Below are positions 9,084 through 17,136 of a stretch of 62,982 bases of DNA, one piece after another (the stretch's first letter is position 1; each line of letters begins with the position of its first letter). The stretch spans positions 1-62,982 of the forward strand of contig JAGCUN010000041.1 in NCBI GenBank assembly GCA_017962845.1. The letters run 5' to 3'. The DNA comes from Bacteroidales bacterium. Lineage in GTDB: Bacteria; Bacteroidota; Bacteroidia; Bacteroidales; WCHB1-69. Under the pieces are notes generated by a model that did no database searches, had not been told where the DNA came from, and worked only from the letters and a program-made list of their open reading frames with translations. The translations under genes and the position numbers were made by a program.

Positions 9084-10274
9084 TTACTGATGACAATCTT
9101 CGTGTCCTGCGCAGCCCACACCTGAGTCTCTGACGAGACCGGCGAGGTAGGCATTGACCAGCATGGTGACTTCGCCCGTGCAGCCGCGGATGACGCGGAT
9201 ATGCTGGGATTCCAGCACATTTTTGGCACCCTCGCCCATGTTGCCGGCCAGCATCACCGACACACCCTGCTGGGCCAGTACCGATGCGATGTTCGACTTG
9301 CAGCCGCACCCCTGCCCTGCCGGCAGCGTAGTTTGCGACACAATTTCGTTATCGTCGCCAATCTCGAAGATGGTATAGTGGTCGCAATGACCGAAATGGT
9401 CGTCCACATGGCCATCCACAGTGGGAACAGCGATTTTGAGCGGTCCGTTGGTGTTGGGCAACTGGTGGTCGAGGAACTCCACCACCTGATCGGCGATATC
9501 TTCGAAGGCCTTACAAATGAGGGCATTGCTGTTGGAAAGCAGGCAGTCCTGATTTTCCACTTCTTCAACATCCTGAATCAAAGGAATTTGAGCCAGCAGG
9601 CGGGTATTGAACTCGTCGGCGAGTTTCTGACCGCCACCCTTGCCGAAAAGGAGGTATTTCTCGTCGGGATGTTCCTTCGGGGTGAACCACGACATATTCT
9701 CCACGATACCGATGAGCGGCACATTCATCTTGGAGACCGAGAACATCTCGGCGCCCTTGCGCGCGTCGTTCACGGCCAGCACCTGCGGGGTGGTGACCAC
9801 GATGGCGCCGTCCACCTCAAACTGCTGCATGGTAGAGATCTGGATGTCGCCCGTGCCGGGAGGGAAGTCAACAACCAAGTAGTCGAGTTCGCCCCACTGG
9901 GTCTTGGAAATCAGCTGCGACAAGGCACTGGCGGCCATGGGGCCACGCCAGATGACGGCCAGACTGTTGTCCACCAACAAACCCAAAGAGATAATCTTGA
10001 GGCCATATTTCTCAACGGGCACGAGGTACTCCTCTTCGCCCACGTAGGTGGCATCCACGGGCATATTCTCCACGCCAAACATCTTATGGATGGAAGGGCC
10101 GTAGATGTCGGCATCCATCACGCCCACACGATAACCCTGTTTAGCCAGAGTAAGCGCGAGGTTAGCGGCGACGGTCGATTTGCCCACTCCGCCCTTTCCA
10201 GAGGCGACCACGATAATCTTTCCGATGTTCTCCATTTTGTGTTTTGCCATCGGTGCATTTTCATTACATGCCAT
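9084..10274 (-). CDS. Mrp/NBP35-type Fe-S carrier ATPase fused to a NifX-like domain
   Basis: This 396-aa protein has two parts. Residues ~18-280 form an Mrp ATPase with the deviant Walker A GKGGVGKST (26-34) and the DFPPGTGD motif. Residues ~285-380 resemble the dinitrogenase iron-molybdenum cofactor (NifX/NafY) domain (KIAVPTVDGHVDDHFGHCDHYTIFEI, and a CGCKS motif). The usual N-terminal DUF59/MIP18 domain is absent. The CxxC pair of many Mrp proteins is also absent; the segment reads MSWFTPKEHPDEKY, as in other Bacteroidota. The family carries Fe-S clusters to apoproteins. A comparable fusion, MrpORP, is known in sulfate reducers. Extra cysteines and histidines at the C-terminus (CAGHEDCHQ) could bind metal. 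Start codons at residues 1 and 9 are both possible. Confidence 0.88.
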   Translation of the reverse strand: MACNENAPMAKHKMENIGKIIVVASGKGGVGKSTVAANLALTLAKQGYRVGVMDADIYGPSIHKMFGVENMPVDATYVGEEEYLVPVEKYGLKIISLGLLVDNSLAVIWRGPMAASALSQLISKTQWGELDYLVVDFPPGTGDIQISTMQQFEVDGAIVVTTPQVLAVNDARKGAEMFSVSKMNVPLIGIVENMSWFTPKEHPDEKYLLFGKGGGQKLADEFNTRLLAQIPLIQDVEEVENQDCLLSNSNALICKAFEDIADQVVEFLDHQLPNTNGPLKIAVPTVDGHVDDHFGHCDHYTIFEIGDDNEIVSQTTLPAGQGCGCKSNIASVLAQQGVSVMLAGNMGEGAKNVLESQHIRVIRGCTGEVTMLVNAYLAGLVRDSGVGCAGHEDCHQ

Positions 10275-10340
10275 AATTTATTGATTTAGTATAATTTATA
10301 ATAATAACAATCTCATCTCTCCCTCTGATAAAAGGGGTGG

Positions 10341-10348
10341 CAAAGTTA
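10341..10348 (-). promoter_or_regulatory. Promoter of mrp-like gene
   Basis: TAACTTTG on the minus strand, 66 nt before the start codon. Confidence 0.5.
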
Positions 10349-10429
10349 CAAAAAAAACTCATCCCCTATTGAACTTGTCGATTTTTGAGACAAAATCCCC
10401 CAACACCCATAACCTTTCAAATAATTGAT

Positions 10430-10437
10430 TATTTTTG
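10430..10437 (+). promoter_or_regulatory. Promoter abutting the start codon at 10443
   Basis: TATTTTTG ends only 5 nt before the ATG, so the predicted start of transcription falls on or next to the start codon. This would give a leaderless mRNA. Confidence 0.55.
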
Positions 10438-10442
10438 CAATC

Positions 10443-12374
10443 ATGATTGGGCATCTTAAAAACATTCTTAAACAATTAAAGATAAGCGGTTTACACAAGA
10501 CCTATCTTCCGCTCATCGTCATCGTAGCTATCATTTTCACACTCACATGCCAAGAATTTTCTCCTGACTACGCGCCTGGTCTTGACTCTTCCTACCAATG
10601 GGGCTTGAACTATCTGTTCGTTCACGATTATGGAACTTTACAGCAGCTCATTTATCCGATTGGTCCATTGGCCTTTCTCAAAATGCCCACCACGGAAGGG
10701 GCCAACTTCGCCATGGCTCTAATCTTTTATCTCATTGTCAAATGCGGCTTCCTCGTTTTGGGTTTCAAGGCAGCGGGAGCCATTGATAATGAAGAAAATA
10801 GCAACAACCAATTCACCCGATGGCTTATTCCCAGTGTTTTTCTATTAGCATTCTCCTATTTTGCCAATATCGACGTTATCCTCATTTTCACTTGCATTCT
10901 TCTTTGTTTAGAAAGCATAAAACAGCAAAAACTTTGGCTGTATGCCACAGCCTGTTTACTTGCCACGCTCGCACTTTTCATCAAAATCTCCATCGGGGTT
11001 AATGCACTTTCAGCAATCGCTCTGACCATCCCCCTCTACTTTTTCGAGCACCGAAACATCAAGAAGATGCTATGGATGTGTGGTATTTCAGCAGGAATCT
11101 TCATCTCACTGTCATTCCTCATCATACATCATCCGCAGACCCTCCTCCGATATTATATAGGCGCTACCCATCTGGTCTTCGGCTACGGCTCTTTGAGTGC
11201 GACCTACGAAAACCACCTTGTATACCTCATACTGTTTGCCATAACGCTATTGGCCGCGCCATTTCTTTGTAAGGGAAAGTATTCAAGATACGCCTACCTT
11301 TTGTCTTTGATCCCCCTATTTGCCTTCTATAAACATGGGTTTATACGTGAGGATTGCCCCCATTATTTTGGAATGGTCTATTTTATGGTCTGTTTTTGGA
11401 TGATTTTAATCCTCATAGAAGAAAAAAGGAAAACCTATCTCATTCTTCTTTCTTTGATTTCCGTCACCTCTTTATTACTGAATGCCAAAGAGATGAGCGA
11501 ATATCAGCAGAGAATCCAACGGCCCTTCTCATCTGTTGCCAATATGACGGAGCCTTACTTCCACTACCATCGTTTTGTGCGCGAATGTGATGCCAAGACA
11601 GAACAATGTTTGCCAGAGAAACAGCTGTCGGATACCATGCGGCAAGTCATCGGGCATAACAGCATAGATATTTATCCCTTTGAATTCTCTTATGCCGCAC
11701 AAAACAAGCTAAATTGGCAGCCCCGCACCTCATTAGGAAGTGCGCTCACCCCATACCTGGAATCATTGTCAGCGGAGAACTTTGACGGAAGCGACGATGC
11801 TGCCCAGTATATCCTTTGGCATTTTCAGAACGATGAGTATGGTAAAACCTCTATTTCCATCGACCAACGATATTTTCTGAATGATGAACCGATAGTGGTG
11901 ACCAACATACTGAACCACTATGAAGTTGCGGCACGGGAGGACCATCTGCTTCTTCTGAAACACTCCTCTGTACCAGCATTAGGTTCTACCACTCTTTCAA
12001 CTCCCTTCACTGCCCAATGGAACGAATGGATTACTGTGCCCCAACACGGGAATGACATCACTCGCATTCGTGTAAACTCTAAGAAGAATTTCTTGGGAAA
12101 AATCGCAGGAACACTCTATAAAGACATTACATATTCCATTGAGTATCAAACCAATGATGGAAAATGCTATTTATACCGCTATGATCCTGCTTTTGCAACC
12201 GAAGGTTTATGGTGCAATCCATTTGTACAGATTCCCTATTCTACAGAGCCAGAAACTCGCGTGGTGAAGGTGCGTTTTCATACAGAAAATTCACAGTTGG
12301 TGAAGCCCCAACTCACCCTTCAATTTGAACGCATCAGGCTGTCAGAAAAAAGAGACCTTTTCTTGAATAAATAA
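10443..12374 (+). CDS. Polytopic membrane protein of unknown function
   Basis: This 643-aa protein has about ten hydrophobic segments in its first ~380 residues (for example LPLIVIVAIIFTLTCQ, FLLAFSYFANIDVILIFTCI, MVYFMVCFWMILILI). A soluble C-terminal region of about 260 residues follows. The arrangement recalls GT-C-type glycosyltransferases or polysaccharide-modifying membrane proteins, but no catalytic motif was recognised, so no function is given. The frame extends upstream to a TTG, but the ATG at 10443 is preferred because the promoter element overlaps the extension. It is AT-richer than its neighbours. One base separates it from the cupin gene, so the two are probably co-transcribed. 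Confidence 0.75.
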   Translation: MIGHLKNILKQLKISGLHKTYLPLIVIVAIIFTLTCQEFSPDYAPGLDSSYQWGLNYLFVHDYGTLQQLIYPIGPLAFLKMPTTEGANFAMALIFYLIVKCGFLVLGFKAAGAIDNEENSNNQFTRWLIPSVFLLAFSYFANIDVILIFTCILLCLESIKQQKLWLYATACLLATLALFIKISIGVNALSAIALTIPLYFFEHRNIKKMLWMCGISAGIFISLSFLIIHHPQTLLRYYIGATHLVFGYGSLSATYENHLVYLILFAITLLAAPFLCKGKYSRYAYLLSLIPLFAFYKHGFIREDCPHYFGMVYFMVCFWMILILIEEKRKTYLILLSLISVTSLLLNAKEMSEYQQRIQRPFSSVANMTEPYFHYHRFVRECDAKTEQCLPEKQLSDTMRQVIGHNSIDIYPFEFSYAAQNKLNWQPRTSLGSALTPYLESLSAENFDGSDDAAQYILWHFQNDEYGKTSISIDQRYFLNDEPIVVTNILNHYEVAAREDHLLLLKHSSVPALGSTTLSTPFTAQWNEWITVPQHGNDITRIRVNSKKNFLGKIAGTLYKDITYSIEYQTNDGKCYLYRYDPAFATEGLWCNPFVQIPYSTEPETRVVKVRFHTENSQLVKPQLTLQFERIRLSEKRDLFLNK

Positions 12375-12375
12375 C

Positions 12376-12831
12376 ATGAACGCAACAGAATACATCCAAA
12401 AATTGGGCTTAGAGCCGCATCCGGAAGGAGGCTACTACCGCCAGCTGTTCGGCAACGACAAGACGGGCGACAAAGCCCTTTCCACCATCTATTACCTGCT
12501 GACCGCCAACGATATGTCAGCGTTCCATCGTCTGCACAACATGGTGGAAATCTGGTATTTCCATGCGGGCGAGCCCCTCAACATCTACGTTATTGATTCT
12601 GACGGCACGCTGACCGTCCATCGGCTTTCCGAGCAAGACGAGATGCAGGTGGTCATCCAGCCGGAGCAGTGGTTCGCCGCCGAGATCCCCTCCAAGTGCG
12701 GCTTCTGTCTCGTCGGCTGCGCCGTAGGTCCGGCCTTCCGCTTCGAGAACTTTGAGTTGGCCCAAAAAGAGGAGCTGCTGAAGCTGTACCCGCAACATGG
12801 GGCGTTGATAGAACGAATGTGCAGAGAGTGA
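12376..12831 (+). CDS. DUF985 family cupin protein
   Basis: This 151-aa protein has the hallmarks of the DUF985 cupin family: LGLEPHPEGGYYRQLF near the N-terminus, TIYYLLTANDMSAFHRL, and WYFHAGEPLNIYVI. Members form a beta-barrel that may bind nucleotide-sugar or small acidic ligands, but their reaction is not established. It ends in LYPQHGALIERMCRE, and a near copy of this tail occurs alone at 14199-14252. Confidence 0.88.
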   Translation: MNATEYIQKLGLEPHPEGGYYRQLFGNDKTGDKALSTIYYLLTANDMSAFHRLHNMVEIWYFHAGEPLNIYVIDSDGTLTVHRLSEQDEMQVVIQPEQWFAAEIPSKCGFCLVGCAVGPAFRFENFELAQKEELLKLYPQHGALIERMCRE

Positions 12832-12908
12832 TTAACCTGCAGCGCTACCGCAGCCTGGCGGAACGCGGGCTGATGACCGAAGCGGGATTGAAAGCGATGC
12901 CAAAATGA
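12828..12908 (+). pseudogene. Short gene remnant, possibly of the YdeI/OmpD-associated family
   Basis: An open frame without a good start runs from the cupin stop to TGA at 12906. It encodes a peptide containing RYRSLAERGLMTEAGLKAM. This resembles the segment before the C-terminus of YdeI-type (OmpD-associated) proteins, where a similar ALIAEGRMTPAGLAA-like helix occurs. It is only about 26 codons long, so it is probably the leftover of a deleted gene. Confidence 0.35.
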
Positions 12909-12909
12909 G

Positions 12910-12937
12910 TTGCAAAACGGTATTTTTTTTATTTTTG
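12910..12937 (+). promoter_or_regulatory. Promoter of the DAACS symporter gene
   Basis: TTG at 12910-12912, a 17-nt gap, then TATTTTTG at 12930-12937, 28 nt before the ATG. Confidence 0.6.
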
Positions 12938-12965
12938 CAAAAATAAAAAATCTTGAAGTGGAACC

Positions 12966-14174
12966 ATGAAAAAGCTCTCCCTCACCGCACAAATTGGCAT
13001 TGCTTTAGTGCTGGCCGTAATCGCTGGCATCCTTTTAGGCCATCATGCCGACTTCGTCAACACCTACATTAAGCCCTTCGGTGTCATTTTCCTTAATCTA
13101 TTGAAATTCATCGTTGTACCGCTGGTACTATTCTCTATCATGGCGGGCATCCTGTCGATGAACGACATCTCGAAGGTGGGGAAACTCGGTCTCCGCGCCC
13201 TGCTTTACTTCATGGCAACCACCCTCTTTGCGGTGACGTTAGGGCTGCTTGTTCCCAGTCTGCTGAAGGGCATCCTGCCGACCATCCACATCAGCACGGC
13301 CGCTACCGCGGAGACCATTGACACGCCACACCTGTCAGTGATGGACCAGATTGTCAACATGTTTCCCAGCAACATCCTCGCGCCAGTGAGCTCAATGGCG
13401 ATGATGCAGGTCATCGTAATCGCTCTGTTTTTCGGCATTGCCATGGTGCATGTGGGCGAAAAGGGCGAGATGGCGCGCAAGGTGACGCTCAGCTTCAACG
13501 ACGTGGTTTGCAAGATATTGGAGTACATCATGGCACTGGCCCCCATCGGTGTGTTCTGTATGCTGACGCCCGTGGTGGTGGACAACGGTCCGGCGGTACT
13601 CGGTTCGTACGCCGCCCTGCTGGGACTGGCCTACCTCTGTTTTGTCCTCCATGCGGGGGTGGTCTATTCGTCGGCGGTGAAGTTTCTGGGCGGACTCTCC
13701 CCGCTGAAGTTCTTCAAGGGGATGCAGTCGGCCATGCTGTTCGCCTTCTCCAGCGACTCGTCGGTGGCCACACTGTCCTACACGATGCAGTGTACCGAGA
13801 AGTTGGGCGTGAACAAGGACATCGGCCGCTTTGTGCTGTCGCTGGGCGCCACCATCAACATGGACGGGGTGGCCATCTATTTGGGGGTGGCCTCCGTATT
13901 CATGGCCAACTGCTGCGGCATCGACCTCACCATGGGGCAGTACATGGCCATTGCGTTTGCCTCCACGGTGGCCTCCATCGGCACGCCGGGCATTCCGGGC
14001 GGCAGTCTGGCGCTGATGGCGATGGTGTTCGCCTCGGCGGGCATCCCGGTGGAGTGCGTGGCGGTGGCCGCCGGCATCGACCGCATCATCGACATGGGCC
14101 GCACCGTCATGTCGGTCACCGGCGACGCCTCGTGCGCCATCGTGATGCAGAAAAAGGTGGGACAAAAACTATAA
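12966..14174 (+). CDS. Dicarboxylate/amino acid:cation symporter (DAACS family)
   Basis: This 402-aa inner-membrane protein belongs to the glutamate/aspartate or C4-dicarboxylate symporter family. It contains the family motifs: a serine-rich reentrant loop (FAFSSDSSVATLSYT), LGATINMDG in TM7, and GTPGIPGGSLALM in the second hairpin loop. Eight membrane segments are expected. The substrate (glutamate, aspartate or a C4-dicarboxylate) cannot be assigned from sequence alone. It is flanked on both sides by gene remnants (12828 and 14199), which suggests rearrangement around it. Confidence 0.92.
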   Translation: MKKLSLTAQIGIALVLAVIAGILLGHHADFVNTYIKPFGVIFLNLLKFIVVPLVLFSIMAGILSMNDISKVGKLGLRALLYFMATTLFAVTLGLLVPSLLKGILPTIHISTAATAETIDTPHLSVMDQIVNMFPSNILAPVSSMAMMQVIVIALFFGIAMVHVGEKGEMARKVTLSFNDVVCKILEYIMALAPIGVFCMLTPVVVDNGPAVLGSYAALLGLAYLCFVLHAGVVYSSAVKFLGGLSPLKFFKGMQSAMLFAFSSDSSVATLSYTMQCTEKLGVNKDIGRFVLSLGATINMDGVAIYLGVASVFMANCCGIDLTMGQYMAIAFASTVASIGTPGIPGGSLALMAMVFASAGIPVECVAVAAGIDRIIDMGRTVMSVTGDASCAIVMQKKVGQKL

Positions 14175-14198
14175 CACACTATATACCAAATACATATA

Positions 14199-14252
14199 AT
14201 GAGACTGTACGCGCAGCACGGGGAATTGTTAGAACGAATGTGCAAAGAATAG
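14199..14252 (+). pseudogene. Duplicate 3' tail of the DUF985 cupin gene
   Basis: This 17-codon frame encodes MRLYAQHGELLERMCKE. It matches the last 15 residues of the cupin at 12376 (LYPQHGALIERMCRE) with three or four substitutions. The body of the gene is missing. A second cupin copy probably once lay here and was reduced by deletion. Confidence 0.65.
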
Positions 14253-14338
14253 GGGCGGCCGTATGTTTTCATCAATGAACAGCTTACATAATTCCGAATA
14301 TTTTTTCAAACATCAATCACACATTTGAAATTTATTTT

Positions 14339-14346
14339 TACTTTTG
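14339..14346 (+). promoter_or_regulatory. Promoter of the gene at 14372
   Basis: TACTTTTG, 25 nt before the ATG. Confidence 0.55.
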
Positions 14347-14371
14347 CACTCCCCAAAAAATCCATTGCCCT

Positions 14372-15133
14372 ATGAAAAAAGCACTATTCCTCCCGATTTT
14401 ACTTTTCGCCACTACGCTGTCTGCTACAGCACAAAGCGAGGCACAAGCCAAGTTGCTGACAGAAGCCTATAAACAACACTCCACCAAAATGCTGTTTGAA
14501 TTTTTTGACCAATGGGCCGAAGAGGTACAGTCCAATGAAAATGAGGCCCCAGACCCATACGTGGCAGAGGCACACAAAGTGTTTTCCGCCTTCTACCAAC
14601 CGTTGGACGATGCGGGTTCAGAATGGGGTAAAGATCTATATAAAAAAGAGCCCTATTTCATTGTTCAGGGCTCTCTGTGGGAGATTAAACAAGCAAAGGA
14701 AATCCCTGATAGTTACAAAGAATTCAGCACCCTCACCACTCTGGATTCGGCTGTGGAATTCCGTCCTCCCGTACATTTTGAAGGAAAGAAAATTGTTTAT
14801 CTCACAAAGGGTTACAAGGAATTGTTGAACGCCTTTTTAGGGAATGTCCACACTGAACTAGGAGAGCAGAATATCATGCAGCCCGCATTTCCCATTGAAG
14901 AAAGCGAAAAGAGACACAAATTTTTCACACAGGCAGCCCTTATTTTCTACGGACACTGGGGTGGCTATTGGCAATACGAGACCTATCCTGAAGCCAACAT
15001 CATCATCTTCAACCAGAACATGGATCGCGCCAAAGTGCTTTTCCGGTTTGTATATGAAGGCGGTGAAACAATTTTAGAAAAACAGAACGGTGAATGGATC
15101 GTAGTGGAGTCCCGTTTCACATGGATTGAGTAA
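14372..15133 (+). CDS. Exported protein of unknown function
   Basis: This 253-aa protein has a clear signal peptide (MKKALFLPILLFATTLSATAQ, cut after AQ as is usual in Bacteroidota). The mature part is rich in aromatic and acidic residues (FEFFDQWAEEV, YFIVQGSLWEIKQA, ALIFYGHWGGYWQYETYP). No known domain was recognised. The C-terminal half, with repeated short strands ending in WIVVESRFTWIE, suggests a small beta-sheet fold. It is AT-richer than the neighbouring transporters and lies just before the DMT exporter gene. Confidence 0.7.
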   Translation: MKKALFLPILLFATTLSATAQSEAQAKLLTEAYKQHSTKMLFEFFDQWAEEVQSNENEAPDPYVAEAHKVFSAFYQPLDDAGSEWGKDLYKKEPYFIVQGSLWEIKQAKEIPDSYKEFSTLTTLDSAVEFRPPVHFEGKKIVYLTKGYKELLNAFLGNVHTELGEQNIMQPAFPIEESEKRHKFFTQAALIFYGHWGGYWQYETYPEANIIIFNQNMDRAKVLFRFVYEGGETILEKQNGEWIVVESRFTWIE

Positions 15134-15147
15134 TATTTCCCTCTCAA

Positions 15148-16041
15148 ATGAACAACAAGAAACTCTTAGGCACCCTGTGCGGCATCGGGGCGGCCGTGTG
15201 CTACGGCACCAACCCGTTGGGCGCACGTCTTTACGCTGAAGGGATGTCACCGAGCAGCGTCCTTTTCTGGCGCTTCGGGCTGGCATGGCTCATCATCGCG
15301 GCAGTGATGCTGCTGCGAAAGGAGAAACTGGCGGTGACCAAAAAAGAGTTCGCCACCCTCAGCGCATTGGGACTGCTGTTTCTGGCTTCGTCGCTCACCC
15401 TCTATGTCAGCTTCCAGCTGATGGATGTCGGGGTGGCCTCTACCCTACTCTTTGTCTATCCGGTACTTACGGCCGCCATCATGGCCATCTTTTTCAAGGA
15501 AAAACTCACTCTTGCCACCGTGTCGGCGATTTTGCTCTCCTTTGCGGGCGTGCTGTTGCTGTACTGGACGCCCGACGGCGGACAACTGTCGGCGCTCGGT
15601 GTGGTGCTGGTGCTCATCTCGGCCCTCACCTACGCCGTCTATATCATCATCATGAACCGCGCGAAGCTGGAGATGTCGGCCTTCAAAATCAACTTTTACG
15701 TACTCATTTACTGTGCGTTGGGCAATCTGCTAATGTCATTTTGCATGGGACAGGGATTCCAAGTGCCCGCCACGGCCTCCAGCTGGTTCTATGTGGGGTG
15801 GCTGGCGGTGGTGCCCGCGATACTTGCCTTGGTGATGATGGTCTATGCCGCCAAATACATCGGTTCCACGCCCACCGCCATCATGGGCGCTCTCGAACCC
15901 CTCACGGCTGTGCTGATCGGCATCTTCCTGTTTGGCGAGATCTTCACCCTACACCTCGCTTTCGGCATCGTACTGATTTTCAGCGCGGTGATTATCATTG
16001 CGTTGTATAGCAACCAGAAGGACAGCCAACTGGAGGCATGA
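15148..16041 (+). CDS. EamA/DMT-superfamily transporter
   Basis: This 297-aa protein has ten predicted membrane helices in two EamA repeats. Signs are the N-terminal GIGAAVCYGTNPLGARLY, the helix-4 region STLLFVYPVLTAAIMAIFFKEKL, and its counterpart in the second half STPTAIMGALEPLTAVLIGIFLFGE. The family moves metabolites across the inner membrane, usually outwards. The substrate is unknown. It starts 14 nt after the preceding gene and may be co-transcribed with it. Confidence 0.9.
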   Translation: MNNKKLLGTLCGIGAAVCYGTNPLGARLYAEGMSPSSVLFWRFGLAWLIIAAVMLLRKEKLAVTKKEFATLSALGLLFLASSLTLYVSFQLMDVGVASTLLFVYPVLTAAIMAIFFKEKLTLATVSAILLSFAGVLLLYWTPDGGQLSALGVVLVLISALTYAVYIIIMNRAKLEMSAFKINFYVLIYCALGNLLMSFCMGQGFQVPATASSWFYVGWLAVVPAILALVMMVYAAKYIGSTPTAIMGALEPLTAVLIGIFLFGEIFTLHLAFGIVLIFSAVIIIALYSNQKDSQLEA

Positions 16042-16098
16042 CACGCGGCGACCGATGCAATTAATACCATACAAACGTAGTGTAATTCAAAATAATCG

Positions 16099-16106
16099 TA
16101 CCTTTG
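16099..16106 (+). promoter_or_regulatory. Promoter of the MBL lipoprotein gene
   Basis: TACCTTTG, 23 nt before the ATG at 16130. Confidence 0.55.
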
Positions 16107-16129
16107 CATCCCCCAAAAATATCAAGCCA

Positions 16130-17035
16130 ATGAAAACCACCCTCCACCTGCTGGCCGCCATGCTGCTGCTGCTGGCCACCTCGTGCCAGAATGGCACTCA
16201 ACAAGAAACCAACGATCCCAAAGTGACGAACAATCCGCAAGAATCCACCATCATCATTGAAGAAAAGGATGGCGTTTCGCTGCTCTGCCAAGGCGACAAA
16301 ACGCTGGTTTTCGGATGGGTGGATGTGGAGAATGAGATGTCTGCCGAGCTCTTCCGCGGCTCCTACAACGATAGTCTGCTCGCCGCCCTGATGCCTACGG
16401 GCGCCTCCCGCTCGGCCATCAACGCCTACATGGCGATTGACTCCACACACAAGGTGCTCTTCGATGCCGGACTGGGTGCCGACAAGGGCGGTCATCTGCT
16501 GGAAAACATGAAGAAAGCCGAGGTGGATCCTTCAGAAATCACCGCCGTGTGTCTTACGCACCTGCACGGCGACCATATCGGCGGGCTGCTGCTGAACGGC
16601 CGTGCGGCATTCCCCAACGCCACCCTCTACCTCTCGCAGGAGGAGTTCGACGCATGGAAAGACGGCGGACCTTTGGCAGCGAACAACGCCCTGTGGAAGC
16701 AGGTGTTGGCCGCCTACAAAGGACGTATCGTCACCTTCCACGACGGCGAGCATCTTTTCGACGGCATGGTGGTAGCAAAGCTGGCGCCCGGACACACCCC
16801 GGGGCACACCGTGTATGAGGTGGGCGGCACCTGCCTCATCGCCGGCGACCTGCTCCACGCGCAAGACCTCCAGCTGGAGCATCCGCAGTTCTGCGCCCGC
16901 TACGATGCGGATCCCGAGCAAGCCACCGCCACCCGCATCCGCATCTTCAACGAACTGAGAAACAACGGTCAATATATGGCAGGGGCGCACTGCTACCAAC
17001 ATTTCATCAACCTTAAAGAGAGGGGGGAGAAATAG
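16130..17035 (+). CDS. MBL-fold metallo-hydrolase, lipoprotein
   Basis: This 301-aa protein has the metallo-beta-lactamase zinc motif THLHGDHIGG, a second histidine in PGHTPGHTVYEV and a conserved aspartate in CLIAGDLLHAQ. The N-terminus MKTTLHLLAAMLLLLATSC is a lipoprotein signal with Cys19 as the lipid site, so the enzyme is probably membrane-anchored in the periplasm or at the surface. The start at 16130 is chosen over an upstream Met at 15998 because it gives this signal and follows the promoter. The architecture resembles quorum-quenching lactonases and related hydrolases, but the substrate is not known. Confidence 0.88.
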   Translation: MKTTLHLLAAMLLLLATSCQNGTQQETNDPKVTNNPQESTIIIEEKDGVSLLCQGDKTLVFGWVDVENEMSAELFRGSYNDSLLAALMPTGASRSAINAYMAIDSTHKVLFDAGLGADKGGHLLENMKKAEVDPSEITAVCLTHLHGDHIGGLLLNGRAAFPNATLYLSQEEFDAWKDGGPLAANNALWKQVLAAYKGRIVTFHDGEHLFDGMVVAKLAPGHTPGHTVYEVGGTCLIAGDLLHAQDLQLEHPQFCARYDADPEQATATRIRIFNELRNNGQYMAGAHCYQHFINLKERGEK

Positions 17036-17102
17036 CGAGTTTTTTTTTGTTGTGAAGGTTCACATTTTGGCTGTGAAGGGATAAATATTAGTCAAATATG
17101 TG

Positions 17103-17110
17103 TATTTTTG
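17103..17110 (+). promoter_or_regulatory. Promoter of the gene at 17137
   Basis: TATTTTTG, 26 nt before the ATG. Confidence 0.5.
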
Positions 17111-17136
17111 TCGCCGATTTTCTAAATATTTTTCAG

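Noticed and set aside
9201..10289. 362-codon open frame antisense to the Mrp-like gene
   Set aside because: The sense strand encodes clear Walker and NifX-like motifs; the antisense product has none.
15998..16129. Upstream extension of the MBL-fold gene
   Set aside because: It overlaps the end of the DMT gene and the promoter. The lipoprotein signal fixes the start at 16130.
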